Position numbers and translations under genes: made by a program. A stretch of 64,000 nt of DNA from CBDCWQ01 sp965223435. GTDB lineage: Bacteria > Myxococcota > Kuafuiibacteriia > Kuafuiibacteriales > Kuafuiibacteriaceae. Positions 53,320 to 61,685 of the stretch are shown here, one piece after another (position 1 is the first letter of the stretch; every line of letters starts with the position of its first letter). The notes beneath the pieces were generated by a model, which was not told the DNA's origin, searched no databases, and saw nothing but the letters and a program-made list of their open reading frames with translations. Location of the stretch: the NCBI GenBank assembly GCA_965223435.1, contig CBDCWQ010000022.1, positions 124,001 through 188,000 of the forward strand, in the 5' to 3' direction.

Positions 53320-53973
53320 ATGGTGCGGATGATCCATGTTCCCACTGAGGCTGTCATTTTTGATCTCGGCGGAGTCCTCATTGACTGGAATCCTCGCTAT
53401 CTATACCAGAAACTGCTCCAAGATGACGAGGCCATCGAGTTCTTTTTGGCAACGGTTTGCCATCAACAATGGAACGAGAAGCAAGATGCAGGCCGCCCTT
53501 TTCAGGTAGCCATTGAAGAGCGCGTCACAAAATATCCCGAACACAAAGTGCTCATCGAAAGCTACTTCTCCCGGTGGGATGAAATGCTAGGAGGCGCCAT
53601 TCAGGGGACCGTACGAATTCTCGAGACGCTTCGCGCAAGCGGCATACCACTCTTCGTGATCAGCAACTGGTCCGCCGAAACCTTCCACCACGCAACGAAC
53701 CGTTTCTCTTTCTTCAACAGCTTTCAAGACATGGTGATCTCAGGGGAGGTCGGTCTCACCAAGCCTGACCCTCGTATCTTTTCTCTGGCGTTGAAACGCT
53801 TTCAATTGCGTGCTGAACGAGCCCTATTCATCGACGACATGCCCCACAACGTCCGCGCGGCAGAGGCATGCGGTCTACAGGCCCTCCACTTCCGCGATTC
53901 AGACGAGCTCGCCTGTCAGCTTCAAAGCAGAGGCATTTTGGCCAAAGACAAGACGACCAAGGGTACGCAGTAG
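53320..53973 (+). CDS. HAD-family phosphatase-like hydrolase
   Basis: 217 aa from ATG 53320 (ATG 53329 equally possible). Haloacid-dehalogenase-superfamily hydrolase of the YihX-like subfamily, which dephosphorylates small phosphates such as sugar or nucleotide phosphates. Motif I VIFDLGGVLIDWNP carries the nucleophilic Asp (about 15). Motif II is FVISNWS, motif III Lys is in VGLTKPDPRIF, and motif IV is LFIDDMPHNV. The cap region (LQDDEAIEFFLATVCHQQWN) resembles subfamily IA caps. It is cytosolic, with no signal peptide. It is convergent with the next gene, whose stop is 11 bases away. Confidence 0.92.
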   Translation: MVRMIHVPTEAVIFDLGGVLIDWNPRYLYQKLLQDDEAIEFFLATVCHQQWNEKQDAGRPFQVAIEERVTKYPEHKVLIESYFSRWDEMLGGAIQGTVRILETLRASGIPLFVISNWSAETFHHATNRFSFFNSFQDMVISGEVGLTKPDPRIFSLALKRFQLRAERALFIDDMPHNVRAAEACGLQALHFRDSDELACQLQSRGILAKDKTTKGTQ

Positions 53974-53983
53974 CCCTCAGCGG

Positions 53984-56900
53984 TTAAGGGCAGGTGGTCC
54001 GTGCTTCAGAAGTGCACACTTGGACGGACTCGGGGCTCACCTCAGACTGCCCCGCCGCAAAAAGATTCACAAAATTTTGCTGGGCGTCATGATTGAAGAT
54101 GTATTTGTACGCAAAATCTCCGCTGAGAGCGACCGGGGCCACGGTGATGAAATGCTGTCCGCCATCATTAAACATAGGCGCAAGCAACGGCCGCAGCTTG
54201 AACGACGATTGGTCCATCGGGAAATAGCCTGTCCATCTCACAAAATCGACGGCCGAACTGCCTTGCACCGCCGCCGTACCTGGCCCTGAGATCTCCATCT
54301 TCCAAAGGTGTCTCGGGTTGTTTGCTGGAGTCCAGACCACACCGAGGTTGTCGATTTCGGATACGGGCAGCGCCGAGTTGTTGGCCGGTTGAATGATGGT
54401 CGTCGGCAATGCGGGCACCGCAGCCACGACCGGTCCTCCCGTCACGCGCGTGAGACTCACTTGTTCGTCATGGAACTGACCGGTTGAAAGTTCGACGTAG
54501 CCTTTGAGCGATGGCGGAGCGCGGGTGATCACACTGGCCGTTTCGGGGAATTCGATGGGACCCTCATCGAGATAGGCTGTGAACTCAAAACGATAGCCGT
54601 CGGGAAACTCCAAAAGACTCTGGACGCGCCCAAGGATGGTGCCGTTCTCAAAGTGGGAGGCCTCGATGGGAACTGTATCAAAGGTCACCGCCATCGCGGG
54701 GTCCGCAAAATCGAGGACGATAGATTGCCGGTTGTCACCGATGGTCACTTGGGCTGCCGCTGCTGCCAAGTAGTCATCCACCCAGGTCCGCTTGCCGTTT
54801 GTCAACGTCACCATCGAACTCTGGGTTCGAATGTACGCCACCAAAGCGTAGTCGCCCGGAACGGCACCAAAGGCCTCAGAGTGGGTACCCGCCTGACGCG
54901 GACCGGAGGCCACCGGAATAACATGATGCCCATAGGGGGGCATTTGAACGAACAACGAATAGTCTTTGGGAATGTCTGGAACGTTCCTTATCCGAACGTC
55001 CACTCTGCTGGTACTGCCTCCTCCAAGGGTACGGAAAGGCGGTTGGTCATCGGCAGACACCACGATGCCCACCTGCTTGTTGGTCGGTGGCTCAAAGAAA
55101 TAGACCGACGAAGCCAAGCGCCCAAACCTATGGTTTCCGTATTCGTCTCTGACCAACGCTTCCATTTGGGCGGTCGCGGTGAATGCGCCCGTGACCCCCT
55201 GAAAAGTAACCTCACCCTCTGGGTTGGTGCTTTGGGTGAGAATGCCCCCCACATGCTCCACGGTGACCGATGCGGCAAACGTATCGGGGCTGTTTTGCGT
55301 AGGATCCTCTCCGTCGAAGAACACCTTCACGTCGATATGGCCGTCCGGGTAGGGGCGCTCCACAATCAGCGCCGTCTCCACCGCGGGGAGAATCCTAAAA
55401 TCCTCCGTGGTGGAGGTGACGAACCCCGGCCCAAGGTCGGACGCAGTCACCCTGTAGTCACCCGGCTCAAGCTCCGCCACAAAGAAGGAGCCGTCAGAGT
55501 TGGATCTCATCGTTTTGTCGGTGGGGGCCGTAGAGGGACCCGTGATCTTCAGCGGAACCGAAATGCCGACGCCTTTGTCGCGAACAACACCCGACACCCC
55601 GCCCACCAGCGGAACGGTGAAGACAACGTCACCGTAATCCGTCACCCCATTGGGAACCGCCATCTGGGTCTTGGATAGATTCAGCGCGCCGGTACGCACC
55701 TGAGTTGTGAATTCCAACCCCACAAGGGGCGGCGTCAGTTCGAGGACTGCGATGTCGTCCATCGCAAAAGTACCATCTGCTTCGGTCTTGGTATGTTCGC
55801 CAATGTCGGCAAAGACGTCTACACCCTCTAGGGGCTCACCCGCCTGATTCAAGACCCTTCCCCTCAGTGATGTTGGCGCCATCGGTGGCGGCGGCGGGCC
55901 GTGCCAGCCCCCCTTGGAAATCACCCCAAAGGCTTCAATAAATTCTCCGTTGGGCCCGGTCACCCGACCGAACGCGCTCCGATCTCCGGGGTCGTGCTCT
56001 TCAGAACGATTCACCCAAGACTCGGTGTCGTGATCAAAGGAAAAGATCGGAATATCCTTGGTCCCGGGAGCCAAGCCCCGGGTGTTAGGAATTTTGAGGT
56101 CCAAAGGCGGATCAAAGCTCGCATTCGGCGGTTGAATGGATACAAAGTCGGCGCCGGCGCCACGCAGTCCCCCTACCGAGGGCAAAGTCATGGGCAAATG
56201 CGCCATCGGAACCGGTACGGCGACCACCTCCACCATCGAGCTCCCCGGCATCCCATCGATCAAGATCGTCGTGCCTGGGGAAATGGTCAATTCGGTATCA
56301 CCGTCTGGACTGCCCACCACAACCCCCTCCCCCGTGGCGCCCGACATATCAACAAGGACGGTGGCGGCGGCCGCCTCAGGGTTGTTGAGATTGGGCATGA
56401 TCACAACCTGTTCCAGCGAGGCCTGCGGAAGCGGACCCACTTCAGCCATGACCATCAGGGTTCCGTACCGAGTGGATGCGTCACCGGTGGCCGTGGTCCC
56501 GTCGATGGCCACCACGTAAGACCCCGCAACAAGCTCCGGGACCATAAAACGGCCCGCCTGGTCAGTGATCGCCACCTTTTCGGTGCCTTCAATGTGGATG
56601 GTTGCACCCATCAAGCCGTTCCCCGTGGATTGTTTGATGATGCCACTCAGCGTAGAGCGCCCCGTCGGACTGCTCCCAGAAAAGACCTCTCGCACGCAGG
56701 CCCCTGACACACACTCGGGTGTATCGCCCGAACACGTGCCACAACTGCCTCCGCAGCCATCGTTGCCGCACGAGGCACTGCTGCAATCTGGCGTGCAACT
56801 GGACTCACACACGCCGGCATTGCAAAAAGGAGTCGAAGCATCACACTGCCCACAACTCCCATTGCATCCGTCGTCGCCACATATCCGGGTCCCGCAGTCG

Positions 56901-57136
56901 GGAACACAGACGGCCCCACAAACCCCCGCGTTGCAAAAAGGCGTGGCGCTGTCACAGGTTCCGCAGCTGCCACCACAGCCATCGTTGCCACAAACGGCAG
57001 ATCCGCAGCTCGGAATGCACGTGTTGGATGGCTGCGAGTTGCCGGGCTGCGAGTCTCCCTTAGAGCCACATCCAGCAAGCAAAAGCGCCAACCAAGACAA
57101 AAGTGTACAGGGGAGCGCGATGGCCTTTTTCTGCAT
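53984..57136 (-). CDS. Cys-rich lipoprotein with carboxypeptidase-regulatory-like domains
   Basis: 1050 aa from ATG 57136, with AGGGGG five bases upstream; GTG 57142 is an alternative. Lipoprotein signal ends LLLAGC. Three 37-residue Cys-rich modules follow (ending about residue 150), each of the CxxxCxxxxCGxDGCxGSCGxC type common in Myxococcota/Bradymonadota surface proteins. Then come repeated carboxypeptidase-regulatory-like/transthyretin-type domains, with STGNGLMGATIHIEGTEKVA, NQAGEPLEGVDVFADIGEH, and VVRDKGVGISVPLKITGP followed by FFVAELEPGDYRV. The remainder is beta-rich Ig-like sequence to a Cys-containing tail. This looks like a cell-surface structural or binding protein. No enzyme motif is seen. 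Confidence 0.85.
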   Translation of the reverse strand: MQKKAIALPCTLLSWLALLLAGCGSKGDSQPGNSQPSNTCIPSCGSAVCGNDGCGGSCGTCDSATPFCNAGVCGAVCVPDCGTRICGDDGCNGSCGQCDASTPFCNAGVCESSCTPDCSSASCGNDGCGGSCGTCSGDTPECVSGACVREVFSGSSPTGRSTLSGIIKQSTGNGLMGATIHIEGTEKVAITDQAGRFMVPELVAGSYVVAIDGTTATGDASTRYGTLMVMAEVGPLPQASLEQVVIMPNLNNPEAAAATVLVDMSGATGEGVVVGSPDGDTELTISPGTTILIDGMPGSSMVEVVAVPVPMAHLPMTLPSVGGLRGAGADFVSIQPPNASFDPPLDLKIPNTRGLAPGTKDIPIFSFDHDTESWVNRSEEHDPGDRSAFGRVTGPNGEFIEAFGVISKGGWHGPPPPPMAPTSLRGRVLNQAGEPLEGVDVFADIGEHTKTEADGTFAMDDIAVLELTPPLVGLEFTTQVRTGALNLSKTQMAVPNGVTDYGDVVFTVPLVGGVSGVVRDKGVGISVPLKITGPSTAPTDKTMRSNSDGSFFVAELEPGDYRVTASDLGPGFVTSTTEDFRILPAVETALIVERPYPDGHIDVKVFFDGEDPTQNSPDTFAASVTVEHVGGILTQSTNPEGEVTFQGVTGAFTATAQMEALVRDEYGNHRFGRLASSVYFFEPPTNKQVGIVVSADDQPPFRTLGGGSTSRVDVRIRNVPDIPKDYSLFVQMPPYGHHVIPVASGPRQAGTHSEAFGAVPGDYALVAYIRTQSSMVTLTNGKRTWVDDYLAAAAAQVTIGDNRQSIVLDFADPAMAVTFDTVPIEASHFENGTILGRVQSLLEFPDGYRFEFTAYLDEGPIEFPETASVITRAPPSLKGYVELSTGQFHDEQVSLTRVTGGPVVAAVPALPTTIIQPANNSALPVSEIDNLGVVWTPANNPRHLWKMEISGPGTAAVQGSSAVDFVRWTGYFPMDQSSFKLRPLLAPMFNDGGQHFITVAPVALSGDFAYKYIFNHDAQQNFVNLFAAGQSEVSPESVQVCTSEARTTCP
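56696..57019 (-). repeat. Three 111-bp repeats encoding Cys-rich modules
   Basis: Encode three 37-residue modules starting at Cys 42, 79 and 116 (numbered from GTG 57142), sharing CGNDGCGGSCGTC or CGDDGCNGSCGQC and TPFCNAGVC. The even Cys number per module suggests internal disulphides. Confidence 0.88.
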
Positions 57137-57331
57137 GGTCACCCCCTACCGCAATCTGAACCTTGAGCGGACCCTCAGAACCGGTGTCCAAACCGGCTGG
57201 GAACAAGGGCATCATAAGCCCCCCACACGACCAGACAGCACCCTACGGACGGAGCAATGCACACACGCCGCAGGCTTCGCCATCGATCATGTCGTTGTGC
57301 ACCGATACCAAGACTCGTACTGCGCCCACTC

Positions 57332-57601
57332 CTAAAAGTGATCGCCAAAGTCCGCTTCCGAGCCGACTCCGAGCTCGACGCCGTCCACCGTACCGGTGTG
57401 AGGGTTGCTCCGATGGTCCTTGAGCTCCGAGTGCATGAGGCCAGTCAACAACGCTCCAACGCAGGGTAACGTCCATACAAGCATGTACTGGAGTCGCTTT
57501 TGCTTGGGACTCGCGGCTGACGTCTTGTGCACTTTCAGGGTCGCCCAAATGTTCATCCCCGCAAGCCCAATCATCAGGCCCCATGAAAGCACTGCAATCA
57601 C
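57332..57601 (-). CDS. Small two-helix membrane protein, PLDc_N-like
   Basis: 89 aa from GTG 57601; TTG 57631 is an alternative start. Two membrane helices (VIAVLSWGLMIGLAGMNIWA and YMLVWTLPCVGALLTGLMHS) are joined by a short basic loop, followed by a polar tail. The second helix with its Pro-x-x-Gly pattern resembles the N-terminal domain of cardiolipin-synthase-type PLD proteins, often found alone in small membrane proteins. Base composition and codon use fit a real gene. Function unknown. Confidence 0.55.
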   Translation of the reverse strand: MIAVLSWGLMIGLAGMNIWATLKVHKTSAASPKQKRLQYMLVWTLPCVGALLTGLMHSELKDHRSNPHTGTVDGVELGVGSEADFGDHF

Positions 57602-57765
57602 GTTTCCATGATAGCGAGTACGACCCGCCAATAGTAGGTATTGTACCCCCCGCTTCGCGGGTGAGACCCACCAGGGGTCAGCAGAAACAGACGATCACGG
57701 TTGGCAAGGATGGTCTTCGGTGCCAAGGTTTTGTGGGCGGTCATCGCCCGAAGTGAGAGTGTACA

Positions 57766-58434
57766 ATGCCTGTGGGTCTAGCAACCTCCGATCCTGGCAA
57801 GCTGGCGGAAGCCGAAGCGGCAACTTTGGGCTCAGCGCGGAGGCCATACGGAATTTTTGCGCGAATGTTATTCGGAACTATGGATCTGATTTATGGGACC
57901 CGCAGAAGCTATTCGAAGTTTAAGGTGCTGGAAGTCGTGGCGCGGGTTCCCTATCAGGCGTGGGAGCAAGTCGCCTACGTGGCGCTCACCCACAAACATG
58001 GCGAACCGTCCTTTGCCCGGAGAATTTTTGAATTCGTCGAGGAGGCAAGGCACCAGCAAGACAACGAACAGTGGCACTTATTGATTTTAGAAGAGCTCGT
58101 TCAGAAAAAGGGCATTCGCGAAGGCTTTCTTCGCTTTCGGTTGTTCCCCCAAGTGCTCGCTTTTACATACTATCATTTGAGCTGGTTGCTCTACGTGATC
58201 CGCCCCGCGCTCAGTTACCGTCTGAATGCAGACTTTGAAGATCATGCAGAGCATGAGTACATGGCCTTTGTCGCCGAGAACCCATCTTTCAACCAAGAAC
58301 CATGGGAAAGTGACTTCAAAGCGGACTACGGGCAGCATGCTTCCCTCGCAGATCTCTTTCGTCAGATTGGCCTCGACGAGCGTCAACACAAAGAAGAAAG
58401 TCTCCAGCACATGGAAAGCCCACGTTTCGGTTAA
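57766..58434 (+). CDS. Alternative-oxidase-like diiron membrane protein
   Basis: 222 aa. All four AOX helix motifs are present with the six expected diiron ligands: KVLEVVARVP (Glu 56), DNEQWHLL (Glu 101, His 104), FEDHAEHEYM (Glu 158) and DERQHKEE (Glu 205, His 208). In the AOX family these read LETVA, NERMHL, LEEEA and DExxH. AOX is an interfacial membrane quinol oxidase that reduces oxygen to water without pumping protons. The hydrophobic YHLSWLLYVIRPALSY segment fits membrane association. It is shorter than plant AOX but similar to bacterial forms. The next gene (58441) follows by 6 bp, so both are probably co-transcribed. Confidence 0.8.
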   Translation: MPVGLATSDPGKLAEAEAATLGSARRPYGIFARMLFGTMDLIYGTRRSYSKFKVLEVVARVPYQAWEQVAYVALTHKHGEPSFARRIFEFVEEARHQQDNEQWHLLILEELVQKKGIREGFLRFRLFPQVLAFTYYHLSWLLYVIRPALSYRLNADFEDHAEHEYMAFVAENPSFNQEPWESDFKADYGQHASLADLFRQIGLDERQHKEESLQHMESPRFG

Positions 58435-58440
58435 AACGCT

Positions 58441-59463
58441 GTGGATCCAGTGACGCAAGGCGCGCTTGGCGCCGCTGTCACTTTGGCAGCCCTGCAAGAC
58501 CGAAGTCCCATTTCCACCCCGGCACTGGCCCTCATGGGATGGGCGGGAGGCATGGCGGCCGACCTTGATATCCTCATTCGTTCGTCCTCCGACCCTCTTC
58601 TCGCCATCGAGTATCATCGGCATTTCACCCACGCGCTCTGCTTCATTCCAGTGGGCGGATTCGTGACCGCTCTCCCCTTCTTCTTCAAACGCGCGTGGCG
58701 GGCCGTTTTTTGGTGGGTGGTCGTTGCCACAACCATCGGATACGCTACCCACGGTCTTCTCGACGCCTGCACCACCTATGGCACGCAGCTGTACTGGCCC
58801 TTTTCCACCCACCGCGTAAGCCTACGTTTCGTTTCGGTCATCGATCCGCTGGTCACAGTCCCCCTCCTCATCGGGGTGCTATGGGCGGTACGAAAGCGCC
58901 AACGATACGGTGCGCGCCTCGCCACCGCCTGGGTCATCGCGATCCTTTCACTCGGTGCACTTCAACACCACCGAGCCTTTCGTGCCCAAAAGGCTATGGC
59001 GACGGCCCGCGGCCATGAACCCCGTCAAAGCGCAGTCTTTCCCATGTTTGCCAACAACATGGCTTGGCGCTCAGTGTATCGACATGGGGACCAGTATTTT
59101 GTGGATAAAATTCGGGCGCCGTGGTTGGGCAAACCTTGTGTCACCCCAGGGACTCAAGTCCCGGTTCTTTCCCAGTCACAGCTTTCAGAAATCGCCGGAG
59201 ACAGCCCAAAAACCCAGCGCGCCGTGCGCCTTATCGCTTGGTTTTCTTCAGGCTACGTCACCAAAGATCCCGAAGATCCCAAAACCCTGGGCGACCTCCG
59301 CTATTCTTTTAGCCCCCAAGAAGCGCAGCCGATCTGGGGCATACAAGTCGAACCGAAGACGGAAACCGTACGCTGGATCAACAACCGACACAAACGTGCC
59401 TTGAGCTGGCATACCTTCGCCGAACTGGTCGCCGTCGACGGGACCCACGCCCGCTGCTTCTAA
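58441..59463 (+). CDS. YdjM/YbcI-like membrane-bound hydrolase
   Basis: 340 aa, GTG start at 58441, six bases after the upstream gene's stop. Family PF04307 (LexA-regulated, membrane-associated, predicted metal-dependent hydrolase). Signature blocks: DPVTQGALGAAV at the N-terminus, MAADLDILIRSS (metal-binding Asp), YHRHFTHAL (His pairs) and ATHGLLDACTTYGTQLYWPF. Four to five membrane helices run up to about residue 185, then a soluble C-terminal domain of ~150 residues. Substrate is unknown. Its pairing with an AOX-like oxidase suggests a membrane-linked stress function, which is a guess from position. Confidence 0.88.
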   Translation: MDPVTQGALGAAVTLAALQDRSPISTPALALMGWAGGMAADLDILIRSSSDPLLAIEYHRHFTHALCFIPVGGFVTALPFFFKRAWRAVFWWVVVATTIGYATHGLLDACTTYGTQLYWPFSTHRVSLRFVSVIDPLVTVPLLIGVLWAVRKRQRYGARLATAWVIAILSLGALQHHRAFRAQKAMATARGHEPRQSAVFPMFANNMAWRSVYRHGDQYFVDKIRAPWLGKPCVTPGTQVPVLSQSQLSEIAGDSPKTQRAVRLIAWFSSGYVTKDPEDPKTLGDLRYSFSPQEAQPIWGIQVEPKTETVRWINNRHKRALSWHTFAELVAVDGTHARCF

Positions 59464-59686
59464 ACAGAAACGATCGGGTCGCCGGGGAAATTGCTCTCCC
59501 CTAGCACCCACACCATCGTGCGTACCGTTCGATTCACGGCGGTTCATGTAAGAGAGCGAGTTGCCGGTGCCGATTAGTCGAGTTCACGAGGTACACTCCA
59601 TCTACGATCCAAGTGGACCGAACCGGGAACCAACTTGGTACTCACCGATTTGAGCGACGGACTGGCTCCGAGATTCAGTCCGACAT

Positions 59687-60301
59687 TTACCCGGGAGTAG
59701 CGTCGGGGTACCGTGCGATATCTTCCTGGAACCGAGTGAAGTGAATAGAGAGCTTTATAAGGAAGAGGTAGAACGCGTGTTGGTTCAGCGTAAACAGTTG
59801 AGACTTTTCTACCTCGAGGAAGTCAGGCAGCGGATGCGTATGGATGTCATCGAGGCGGATGATGGACTCGTCATGTCCGCCAGGCATCGACGGCAGATAA
59901 AAGATAGAAGAGGCTCGTTGGCGTCGAATACCTTCGAGGATTGAGTCGACCTGCTGCTGGTCTTTCGTTTGACGTAGGCGCTCGGCGTATCGCTCAACTC
60001 GAACCATGGGCGCAAAAAGCACGTTCGTTTGCACGGCCCATTGGTTCGCATTGCTGACGTCACAAGAGTTAGATAGAACGACTCCCGAGACAGTTTTTCG
60101 GTTGCTGGTTTGGAAGTCTAGGACGACGAAGCCCCGCCAACCGTCCCCTTGCAGCAACTCCTCCTGGAGCTTCGATGAATCGAGATAATATGTGAAGCGC
60201 TCAGGGAACTTGCGTAGCTCAGAGTACAGTTCTTGCTGCTGACTCGGGGTCAAATACTTTGGCAGAAAGACTCTGGCCTGCTCTAGAAGTTCGTCGGTCA
60301 C
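59687..60301 (-). CDS. Operon gene 3: unknown 204-aa protein
   Basis: GTG 60301 overlaps the stop of the gene before it (GTGA). The protein is soluble. Blocks: TPSQQQELYSELRKFPER, GWRGFVVLDFQTSNRK, VVLSNSCDVSNANQ, VLFAPMVRVERYAERLR, SSIFYLPSMPGGHDESIIRL and DDIHTHPL, followed by a helical C-terminus. The pattern 'SNSCDVS ... aPm' also occurs in unassigned proteins of accessory loci that begin 'S.xCDI'. No catalytic residues can be named, but Cys and His in SCDVS and DIHTHPL are candidates. The overlaps show it works with the two genes upstream. No function is assigned. Confidence 0.75.
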   Translation of the reverse strand: MTDELLEQARVFLPKYLTPSQQQELYSELRKFPERFTYYLDSSKLQEELLQGDGWRGFVVLDFQTSNRKTVSGVVLSNSCDVSNANQWAVQTNVLFAPMVRVERYAERLRQTKDQQQVDSILEGIRRQRASSIFYLPSMPGGHDESIIRLDDIHTHPLPDFLEVEKSQLFTLNQHAFYLFLIKLSIHFTRFQEDIARYPDATPG

Positions 60302-60639
60302 TCGTAGAGGTCCCAGGCGTTCTCGTACAGGGCTCGACGTGCGTCCTCGTCAAGCACAAGTGGGTTCGAGACGAGCTCATCATAGATGCGATGGACCTCC
60401 TGAAGTACCATCGTTTCGGAGACTACCCCTCGAGTCTCCACCTCGTCCGGCGTTCCCTGGGTGGCATCTTGGGCTATCTGGGTATACTGCGCTGGCTCGA
60501 ACGCGCCCGGAGCTAACTGAAACTGCGCAGTCAGCAAGAGGATGGTCAACGCAGTGTTCACGCCGGGCTTACAAGCCGAAGTGCCCTCCGCCTCCAGCTT
60601 CGTCTCATGCCTCGCTGTGAAATCAGTATGCTCAGCCAT
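60298..60639 (-). CDS. Operon gene 2: unknown 113-aa protein
   Basis: ATG 60639 overlaps the stop of the TIGR04255-like gene by 8 bp, and its own stop overlaps the next start by 4 bp. A polar N-terminus precedes a possible membrane or amphipathic helix (GVNTALTILLLTAQFQLAPG). An acidic helical C-terminus follows (SETMVLQEVHRIYDELVS, LDEDARRALYENAWDLYE). No domain is recognised. The tight overlaps point to coupled translation and a shared complex or pathway. Confidence 0.72.
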   Translation of the reverse strand: MAEHTDFTARHETKLEAEGTSACKPGVNTALTILLLTAQFQLAPGAFEPAQYTQIAQDATQGTPDEVETRGVVSETMVLQEVHRIYDELVSNPLVLDEDARRALYENAWDLYE

Positions 60640-61381
60640 TCGCAGCCCCCCATTCTGGGTCCATAGACTCGATCGTGGACTTCTTCAGCAAGGCGAAGAA
60701 CGCCTCTTTGCCGATACGATGTCCTTCCTCGAGAAGCTGGTCCCGCATTGTCCAGAAGTCTTCATTCTCGGCCAGCGGCCGCAAGGTGTCGACATCCACA
60801 AGGATGCCTTCACGAGTCTCGCCGGATGGCAGCTTTGCGGTGGCGCCGGCCTTGATTTGCACTACCGAGAGAAAATGTCCGTTGGGGATCTCCGCACGCA
60901 GCTGAAATCCGTGCTCGGGCACCCTCTTTCCAAGAATCTCCAGCTTCGTTTCGAGCAAGTCGAGCTGGTTCTCTTTCCCAGCCGGTACGAGGTTGACGTA
61001 CCGGAAGGCCGAACGCTCCACGCGCTTGGTTAGATTGCTCTTTCGAACGGATTCAAGAACCTCGGTCGCGGCGGCGCGGAAGCCGGCCCAGCCTGGATAA
61101 GGTAGCCCGAATGCGAGAGTGGCCACCCGGTTGCCGACGTCGAGTCGGAAGCCTTTGCCGACCATCCGGTGATGGGACTGATGTCGGAGGTTGGGGTCGT
61201 TCTCTCGAAGCTCTTGCGGAATACTCGCCATCGGGAGCTGCTCCACATTAGAAAACTTTAGACCCAGCATTTGATAGAGCATGCCTGGCAGCAAGTCCCC
61301 GGCCGATGGAATGGCCGGCTCGAAGCGGATCTCAAAGATCGCATCGACGACAGGCGGTTTTCCAAGTCGGCTTGGCAGCAT
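60632..61381 (-). CDS. Operon gene 1: TIGR04255-like sporadically distributed protein
   Basis: 249 aa from ATG 61381, with GAGGAA just upstream; the frame is open to 61501, but those codons precede the conserved start. The N-terminal LGKPPVVDAIFEIRFEP, the mid-protein HHRMVGKGFRLDVGNRVATL, then LPYPGWAGFRAA and RSAFRYVNLVP match the order of conserved blocks in TIGR04255. That family is scattered across bacteria in accessory DNA, with a beta-rich N-terminal and helical C-terminal half, and I know of no established activity. It heads a three-gene operon with one-frame-to-the-next overlaps. Such isolated sets are often defence or toxin-antitoxin loci, but no direct evidence is seen here. Confidence 0.82.
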   Translation of the reverse strand: MLPSRLGKPPVVDAIFEIRFEPAIPSAGDLLPGMLYQMLGLKFSNVEQLPMASIPQELRENDPNLRHQSHHRMVGKGFRLDVGNRVATLAFGLPYPGWAGFRAAATEVLESVRKSNLTKRVERSAFRYVNLVPAGKENQLDLLETKLEILGKRVPEHGFQLRAEIPNGHFLSVVQIKAGATAKLPSGETREGILVDVDTLRPLAENEDFWTMRDQLLEEGHRIGKEAFFALLKKSTIESMDPEWGAANG

Positions 61382-61685
61382 ACGTTCCTCGACCTTCGAC
61401 CAGACCACCAGCGTTTGGCAGCCCAAGGGATAACGAGTATCCCCCTGAGAACATTCCTTGCATGAATGGATCACAGGCTCAAGTAAGGCCAGCAACCGCA
61501 ATGCATATCGGTCTGACTACAGGCTGGTGGCGGCGGGAAATGGCTCCGCAAGCTCACACAGGGTCCCCCCGTCGGCTCTCGCCTAGTCCCCGAGAACGGC
61601 CCGGCTCCGAGGTCCCGCCGGGGTCGTATAGGAGGGCATGTACCCATTGGGTTGTTCTTACATGTTGTACAGCCATGCTTCTTGT
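61382..61685 (-). other. Promoter region of the TIGR04255-like operon
   Basis: These 304 bases separate the operon start from the stop of the upstream kinase gene. The kinase gene has the same direction, so this gap may contain its terminator and the operon's own promoter. I see neither a T-tract hairpin nor clear promoter hexamers. A palindrome-like ACATGTTGTACA/TGTAC patch lies around 61633-61672. Confidence 0.3.

Noticed and set aside
57640..57690. Possible terminator hairpin upstream of the AOX-like gene
   Set aside because: The GC stem around CCCGC-TTC-GCGGG is only 5 bp and has no T-tract; not strong enough to list.
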